The notes beneath the pieces are model-generated. The model was not told the origin of the DNA. It made no database searches and was given only the letters and a program-made list of their open reading frames with translations. The translations under genes were made by a program, and so were the position numbers. Below, in pieces: positions 57,081-64,000 of a DNA stretch of 64,000 nt; positions within the stretch are counted from its first letter, which is position 1, and every line of letters begins with the position of its first letter. Source of the stretch: Glandiceps talaboti (taxonomy: Eukaryota; Hemichordata; Enteropneusta; Spengelidae). The stretch spans positions 12,547,410 to 12,611,409 of the forward strand of contig NC_135556.1 in assembly GCF_964340395.1 (NCBI RefSeq). Reading direction: 5' to 3'.

Positions 57081-57904
57081 GATAAAATTTCAAAGTCGTT
57101 CAACGTTTTAAATCCACGCCGATCTTCGTAAAATCGCCGGGTACGGGTAACGCAGTGCGTTTACGCCTCGACTCGATCACAAGTATGACGGTGAATCACT
57201 TTCAGGAGTCGGGTGGATTTCAGCAGTAGCGTTTCAAACCCTTCGTCGAAATATGGATCAAAGTATCCCTTCTGATGAATTATTTGGAACCGCTTCGTCA
57301 AAATCCTTAAAATAACAGGAACGCGACAGATAATCACTGAAACCATGAAACACATTCAAACATCTCATTCCACCGAACCACAACATACATCGCCATTTTA
57401 CCGGAAGTTGCCCAACAACACCTCGCTCCTAAATCATCCTTTCTATATCCGCATAAATTGCTCCGCAACAAAGAGTGCGTACGAACTCCAGAAGCACGTC
57501 CATGGGATATGGCAAGCCGTTCAGGCCAAAAGTATTATTCTTATTCTGGCTGTAGTATTTTGTATTTTTCGCAGTTACAAACTAATTTTAACCATTTCTG
57601 TGTAGTTTTTCGATGGAATCCACACTTTCTTCCATGTTAACATTATTTAATTGTAACAAGTTTCCATTTATTTTACATTATTGTTGTTTTAGCTATTTTC
57701 AAAAAAAAGTAATTTGGCGTTGTTCTAACGCTTAGAATTATTCGATAAAGTGACACTGTCTCTTATAGTCAGTTATTTACATGTAAATTACGTACCTACT
57801 TCATGTGTTTCTATGAAAGTGTACCTGTATAGCTATAAAAAGGTTATCGCAAATATCCAACGCAAGTGGCGCTATACTACAACATGCTCCATGAACATGA
57901 CGCT

Positions 57905-57988
<84 letters not shown>

Positions 57989-59450
57989 AAGTTTACATAA
58001 TATTATGTAGTGTTATTTTTTGTTGAACATGACAGTTATACTGTAATCGTTCAAAGTTTACACCCAAAATGAATGTTCTTAAGTTTGTGCATAAACACCA
58101 GGACGATAAAAGCAACTTCAAGGAAACAAATTCCTAACGAAATAATATAATGATGTGATTATTTCAGCAAACTGAGAACGAAACATTGAATTATGTATGT
58201 AAGCTCGTATGTGCAAAAACCCACCGTGCTTTTTCGTCAACGTATTGGTTCACTGACTTTCAATCAAGGCGAGTCTGTTGACTGGTTGATACGACCAATG
58301 CCAAAGATATAACAAACAAGTATGTCAAGTTGGGTATACGACATACCGACTCAACACATTCGATTCGCTTACTGTCTATAGCCACTTTAAATTTAGGCGT
58401 AACTTATGGAAGTTCGCCAAGACAAATCAAGGGCTTTCTTTTACGAAATACAATTATCTTCTTCTTTTTTAATTCTAAAAAATCGAATTGCGGAAGAGTA
58501 AATTTTAAAGCTTACCATAACACGTTCAGAGCATGTCTTTTATGGCACCGACCAGAACGCAAAAAATTAAAAAGGCCATGAGCGGGGATGACTTGAATCT
58601 GGTGTTGCCTTGCGGACAGTCCTCAAGCGATATATATGAAGTCAAGTGAAGGTAGATCGGTGCTAAATATAGTTCTTTCTGCAGTGCAGAGAAGACCTTT
58701 TCGAGCGAAGTTAACTCCTCCAGTGTAATGTTCCGGAACCAGACGATGATAAGAGTTAGTTAAAATAATTTCAATGATAAAAATTAACTGAAATATCTTG
58801 GCCAATAGCAAATTTTTTTCAGGCGTCTTAGAAAATAAAGACGTTACCTGGGAAATTAAATGTTTTATTTGCTGTTACTTTGGTTTTTTTTTTTAAAAAA
58901 AAAGCTTCAACCTCTCCTCAAAGGTCAGACCACTTTGCAAAGCAATTTTTGAGTTTAAATTTGACCAAAAATAACTTTATAACTTTTTTTAATACCAAGA
59001 CGTACCTTTGTGATATAGTCGTTTTAAACCGTTTCCCATCACATATCGTTAATAACATCTAAACAAAGTATTATGGTGATTGGTCCAGGATTGTTGTGTT
59101 TCTAAGCTGTTCACACACACACACACACACATGTACACACACACGTTTAGTGGAAGTAGCGTTCAGGCGACACACACTAGTCTCGATTACCCAACATCTA
59201 GCCGCTGGGGCTCTACGTATGACACTACTCAAAACATCTGGGTGGTCTCGTAGACGGAGCTGGCCACCCACCGATGAGAGTCAGCTGGGTAACCAAGACT
59301 ATAACACTTCTGCTGATCTTTAGGAGACAAAACTGAAATGCAGAGGGAGGAGAATACCTTAGCACAATGCTGGAGTGATGCTATTTTAAAATCTGGAATG
59401 GCCTATGCCTCCTATCGGCCATGTCAGGAGTTGCAAGGCCAAAAATAACT
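57081..59450. other. SH3RF upstream region
   Basis: The first 150 nt (about 57081-57230) are richer in CG dinucleotides than the surroundings, consistent with a promoter. Further out are the GA array and short frames only. Confidence 0.35.
57906..57984 (+). repeat. GA dinucleotide array upstream of SH3RF
   Basis: About 39 GA units, 0.9 kb upstream of the SH3RF start codon. Confidence 0.95.
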
Positions 59451-59545
59451 CTCACTCACTCACTCACTCACTCACTCACTCACTCACTCACTCACTCACT
59501 CACTCACTCACTCACTCACACACACACACACACCCACTCACTCTC
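59451..59545 (+). repeat. ACTC tetranucleotide and CA array
   Basis: About 17 ACTC units followed by a short CA tract and further CTCA. Confidence 0.95.
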
Positions 59546-59884
59546 TCACTCACACCAGTAACACACAAGTGGGACAACAACAAAAGACACATATAGCAAT
59601 AGTTAAAAATATTTTACTGCTCATATTAAGAATATCTCTGTGTATTTACATAGAAATGAGAAAACCCCATAGTTATTAACCCTTTACTACATCTTCAGTG
59701 ATGAAACTACTTTTATTTAGCTTCCAGCTTTACACATTGCTTTTATTCTTGTAAACACTGAACACAAAAAAAACTCAACAAAATCACAATTTCGATATGT
59801 TTGGACTTCCATCATGTCAGCACCAAAGCTGAATCACAGTAGACTGTACTGTGTTATAAATACCTTCAGGAAAACAACACTGAA

Positions 59885-60118
59885 TTTGAATCTGAATTTG
59901 AGTCTAATGACTAGGTGAGTCAGTGTCAGTGTGTCTACAATTGAACATAAATCTAATACTTGGTGAGTAAAAATCAGTGAATCTAAAACTGAATATAAAT
60001 CTAATGACTAGATGACAGTCAGCATCACTGAATCTGACACCGACTATGAATCTAATACCTAGGTGAGTTAGCATCACTGCACCTGAAAACTGAATATGAA
60101 TCTAAATACAAGGTGAAA
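59885..60118 (+). repeat. Degenerate minisatellite of about 60 bp, four units
   Basis: Units are recognised by GAATATGAATCTAATA, then CTAGGTGAGT and CAGCATCACTGAATCTGA. Confidence 0.75.
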
Positions 60119-60759
60119 GACGTCATCTTACAATGCTTCATACATAAAACCTACTCTACAGAAACTGTCAAAATTGTGTGATATTAAACAAAGATTTAGA
60201 ATGAGATTCTGCATCGTCAATTCATGGTTTGAATACCATCTTAGTCATAGATACATTTTCCCTACTTCTTAAATCAGATCCAATGACATCACAGTATCAG
60301 TCAGCTCGGTGTGGAACTTGAAAGATTATCAGGGTTTGTATTTTACAAAACATGTTTACAATTTCATTCGTGTCTACATCAACAAGGTACATACGCATTA
60401 CTATTTATTGCTTAGTCCATACCTCATGTATATACATATTAACATACCCCACCATATACCAGTAATTTTTTACAATTGACTCTAAAAATATCTCTGCGAC
60501 CACTGTTTATCTCCGCTGTTTTCCTTGGTGGATTAAACCATTTTGGCAGAAGGGTACATCAACTTCACATTGGCCAAAGAAAATGAAAAATATTTACACT
60601 GAAATATTAACAAAATCCAAATCATTTGGGAGTCGTAAAACAGTACTTCCACAATGTTTCCAAACTTGTGTTACAGAGTAGAAAAGTTGAATGAGTGCAA
60701 ATATCTCACAAACAACTGGTCATGCATACTACCACATTACTAGTATGAACACATAAATA

Positions 60760-60965
60760 TGCTATTGTGGCCCATAACATGAATATGGTCCAATGAATGT
60801 ACCATTCGAATTCTAGCCCATAAACATGAATATGGTCCAATATCTATGCTATTCTGGCTCATAGCATGAATATGGTCCAATAAATGCACCCTATTTTGAC
60901 CCATAACATAAATAAGGTCAAAATGATAATTACAGCCCATAACATGAACAAGGTCAGTTCTCATT
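60760..60965 (+). repeat. Degenerate minisatellite of 45-50 bp, five units
   Basis: Units share GCCCATAACATGAATATGGT followed by CCAAT and a variable segment. Confidence 0.8.
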
Positions 60966-61474
60966 GGATTGAATCCAAGGAATAGAAAATACAGAATTTC
61001 AGTTGTAACATGGTATCTATGATTTTAGTTAGTAGCTAGTAATCCATGATTTTCGTTAAGTAGCCAGTAATCCATGATGTCCTGTTCTGAAGCATATGAC
61101 ATGGAAAGTCCTAAAATTAGCAAGATTTTAATAGAAAACAGAAAGCTACAGAGAGAACAGCATGGATCCATGACTACGACTACTACTACTGTTCTAAATG
61201 ACAACATTTTCTAACCTGTGATCTTTGTGGTCAGTTTTTTTCTTGTGATATACGTGGTTTAATCATAACAGGAATATTACTTATTACCATTCATGTGCAA
61301 TTTGTCAGAACTTTGACACAAGTTGACTAAAATATCCCCTTGACTTTCAAGCATAAATAAATAAATATAACAGTGAAGTTTTCATATTGGCAAAAAAAGT
61401 GTTTGGTTACTGAAAAAAAAGAGGAGTACATATGTGGTGTAGATTGGAATACAACATTATACTGTACAAACAGT

Positions 61475-61705
61475 GATTCCCCTCCCACTGTAATTAATGG
61501 AGGCTCCCTTATGCAATACACTTAACGATGTCACCTGCCCCCCCCCCTGTAATTACTGGGGGGGGGGCTCCCTTATGCAATATAATTACTGATTTCCCCT
61601 GACCCCCTGTAATTACTGAAGGCTCCCTTATACAGCACAAAGATTTCCTCAGCCCCCCCTCCTCATAATAAATGAAGGTTTCCTTATACAATACAAACAA
61701 TGATA
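61475..61705 (+). repeat. Minisatellite of about 60 bp, four units
   Basis: Units share CCCCCTGTAATTACTG, then GGCTCCCTTATGCAATA and a TGATTTCC segment. The poly-C part varies most. Confidence 0.85.
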
Positions 61706-62049
61706 TTGTACCAACATCTGTGCAAATATGTAACTAATAGTGATGTCAGAAACTCGTAAAAAAAAATCACATATATACCTGACTTATCTTAATACAGTAA
61801 TTAACATTGGCAAGCAACATAAACAAAATTTATTTGAAATCAAGATAAGAAATAAAATTCTGTACACATATTACATGTATTTATATACGGCAATTCTTTT
61901 TGACGTACAATTGATACTCAGTTTGCACAATAATAATGCTTGCTTAATTTCAAATCATTTCCCTCTATGCGTTCATTACTATGATTGAAATGGACAGATT
62001 TACAAGAGAAAATGAAATCCACTACATCTACTAATATCTTTGTACATGT

Positions 62050-62310
62050 TAAAGCAATATACATATTTTCAAAGAGAGCCATGCTAGCTAAATTTTATGT
62101 TTACTGTCAATATTCATGTCAATGTTGAGGGACCATACTGACAAAATGTTATGTTTACTAACAATAATTCATGTCAATGTTGAGTGGCCATACTGACAAA
62201 ATGTTATGTTTACTAACAATATTCAGACCAATCTTAAGGAGCCACACTTACAAGACTCTATGTTTACAATATCAACTTCAATATATGGTGGTCCATACTA
62301 TTAACAAATT
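62050..62310 (+). repeat. Minisatellite of about 62 bp, four units
   Basis: Units share ACAAAATGTTATGTTTACTA, ACAATATTCATGTCAATGTT and GAGGGACCATACT with substitutions. Confidence 0.85.
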
Positions 62311-62750
62311 ATGCCAACGACACAATTGTAAGTAAGTTTTAGGGTGGGAATATTTACCATCAATAACAAATACAACACTTTTCTTTGTCTCTGCCAAAAT
62401 ATTTGCGATGCAAATTAGTTGATTTTTGCACAACAAGATGAAAAAAGTGGTTTGCCTGACTGTTTAAAAAAAAGAAGTAAACTGAGTATGAAAAAAACAC
62501 CTGATGATAACTGTAAATAATCAAACTTATATATAAAATTATTGGTAGGCCATAACATTTAGGGGAAACCTCAAGAGATAACAAGAATTATGGTGACAGC
62601 ACTGCCACTGACCTTTCTCGGTTAAAAACATTATCCACAAAAAATATACGAATTAAAACAATAAAAAAAATCGTTGAAGTTATTTGATTTAGTAACTTAC
62701 ACGTAAAAAGGTACTCGTTTACATAACATGAATAAAATGTACATTTTATA

Positions 62751-62763
62751 TGACCTTTGACCT
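62751..62763 (-). promoter_or_regulatory. Perfect DR1 half-site pair
   Basis: TGACCTTTGACCT is the exact reverse complement of AGGTCAAAGGTCA. It is isolated in non-coding sequence. Confidence 0.35.
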
Positions 62764-64000
62764 GGATATAACACAGATTGAAGGAAGTAAAACATTGGCA
62801 CTGTAGATATTTTCTGATTCACACTCGCTGTAGAAAGTGTGAAAATGGTTTCCTGTAAATTAACATTGCTTTAATTTCAACTTAACTATCTACTCAATAA
62901 CTCAGAAATAACGAATTTTTTTCACAGTTCTAATTGTTTCTCGCACATATTTACCAAAATGTGATACTGTGACGGATTCTATTCCACTAAATGCTTGGGA
63001 GCAGGTCTGTTTTTTTTTGTTCCAGCTGTGAGGGCGCTGTTGCAGAATCGCCTGTTTCACTAAAAACAGAGATGCAGAGCTTATTTTCAATTACACCTGT
63101 AGGGGCTATAACAAATAACAAATACCAGTAATACATACTGGTAGCCTGACTCGTACTTCAAGAGCCAAGTTCAAGTCTTGGTTGTATATTCTGTGCAAGA
63201 AAATAAGCAATTTACAGAAAGAAATCGACATTCTATTGATTCAATTAACAATCACCATTTTATGGCTTCATACTTTAAAGATCTGAAAAATATTGAAATA
63301 AACAAATTCGTGCAGCACCATATAATCAGTATAAAACATATCATAATAAGCAACACAAAATAATGTTATCCATGACTTTGACATATGATGTACGTATGTG
63401 TAGGACCTGACAGTGAACTTGTTAAACAGAGATACACTGTCAATACATTCCTGGCTCCAAAAATGGTAATTATGACAGATGTGTTAATTTGCTTGCCAGG
63501 GTATATTGAAGGCAGGTAGATTGAGAATACATGGATATGTGCTGACATCATGTGAAACTGACTAAACTACACAATAAGAAATGTACTACTTATTGTAGAC
63601 TGAAAGATCAGCCGTTGAGGGCGCTCTCATCATCTCTTTCCACCAAGAAATGAGAGGACAACCCTGATGACATATTTTACAGTCTAATTCTGGTAATCAA
63701 TAATATAAACTAACGTAAACTTTTGATCTATTTATGCAATATACAAATAAGCATTACCCAAAAACAAGAAATAAATTGGGCTCTGAGACATTTGTGTGAA
63801 GATTATGTTGTCAGTTTTTGAGACAAATTTTGAAGCAAGAACGATGTTTGAGCATCATTATGCAAAGCACCTTGTCAAGAGCTAACCCCCCCCCCCCCCC
63901 CCTCCCGCCCATATTTTCCAGTAAAGCACTTCACTAGGTCTTGTTATACAGAGAAACTATGCCAATACATTCCTGGCATTCACGTAAACAAAAATTAACG

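Larger units (their letters stand above)
59600..64000. other. Minisatellite-rich, gene-free right end
   Basis: Four separate 45-62-bp degenerate minisatellites, one DR1 site, two GAGGGCGCT motifs and AT-rich sequence. No exon is seen. AATAAA on the minus strand at about 59712-59717 could mark the 3' end of a gene lying to the right, which the window does not show. Confidence 0.35.

Noticed and set aside
63120-63180. Possible tRNA-like head (TGGTAGCCTGACTC, AGTTCAAGTC)
   Set aside because: Box matches are weak and no SINE body or cloverleaf is recognisable.

Overview
This is AT-rich eukaryotic nuclear DNA, most likely from a marine invertebrate bilaterian; a mollusc, brachiopod, hemichordate or lancelet would all fit. 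The signs are a spliced gene with GT/AG introns and vertebrate-like SH3RF (POSH) architecture, tRNA-derived SINEs, MITEs, a LINE fragment, and very long di- and tetranucleotide arrays. I cannot name the species. There are no prokaryotic operons, CRISPR arrays or rRNA genes.

Two genes are well supported, both on the minus strand. (1) From 57027 down to 38646 lies a complete SH3RF/POSH gene. I rebuilt 11 coding exons by hand. Every junction has GT and AG borders and the reading phase carries through, giving 2163 nt and 720 residues: RING finger, SH3-1, SH3-2, a linker with a conserved KRNSFT motif, SH3-3, a proline-rich linker, and SH3-4 at the extreme C terminus. (2) From 24472 to 23582 lies a single coding exon for a 296-residue secreted, Arg/Pro/Gly-rich, low-complexity protein that I cannot assign to a family.

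There are also two coding remnants: a THAP-domain exon on the plus strand near 6.6 kb, and a reverse-transcriptase fragment of a LINE with an internal stop on the minus strand near 17.1 kb.

Layout: 1-23.5 kb is gene-poor and repeat-rich. It holds SINE copies, the 'C' and 'B' MITE families, a 65-bp tandem array of about 23 units ending in a foldback at 10.5-12.2 kb, and many microsatellites. At 23.5-24.9 kb is the secreted-protein gene. At 25-38 kb is intergenic DNA with a nearly identical 1.8-kb tandem duplication (28.25-31.91 kb), a third partial copy, and a 170-bp MITE. At 38.6-57.0 kb is SH3RF, whose introns carry SINEs, nested MITEs, minisatellites, two long AT arrays and groups of nuclear-receptor-type half-sites. 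At 57-64 kb is upstream sequence with a run of degenerate 45-65-bp minisatellites.

I found no clear new multi-gene system. The signals I rate highest are the array/foldback structure, the dispersed GAGGGCGC(T) motif, the intron 4 half-site groups, and the orphan secreted protein with its acidic-then-basic C-terminal half.
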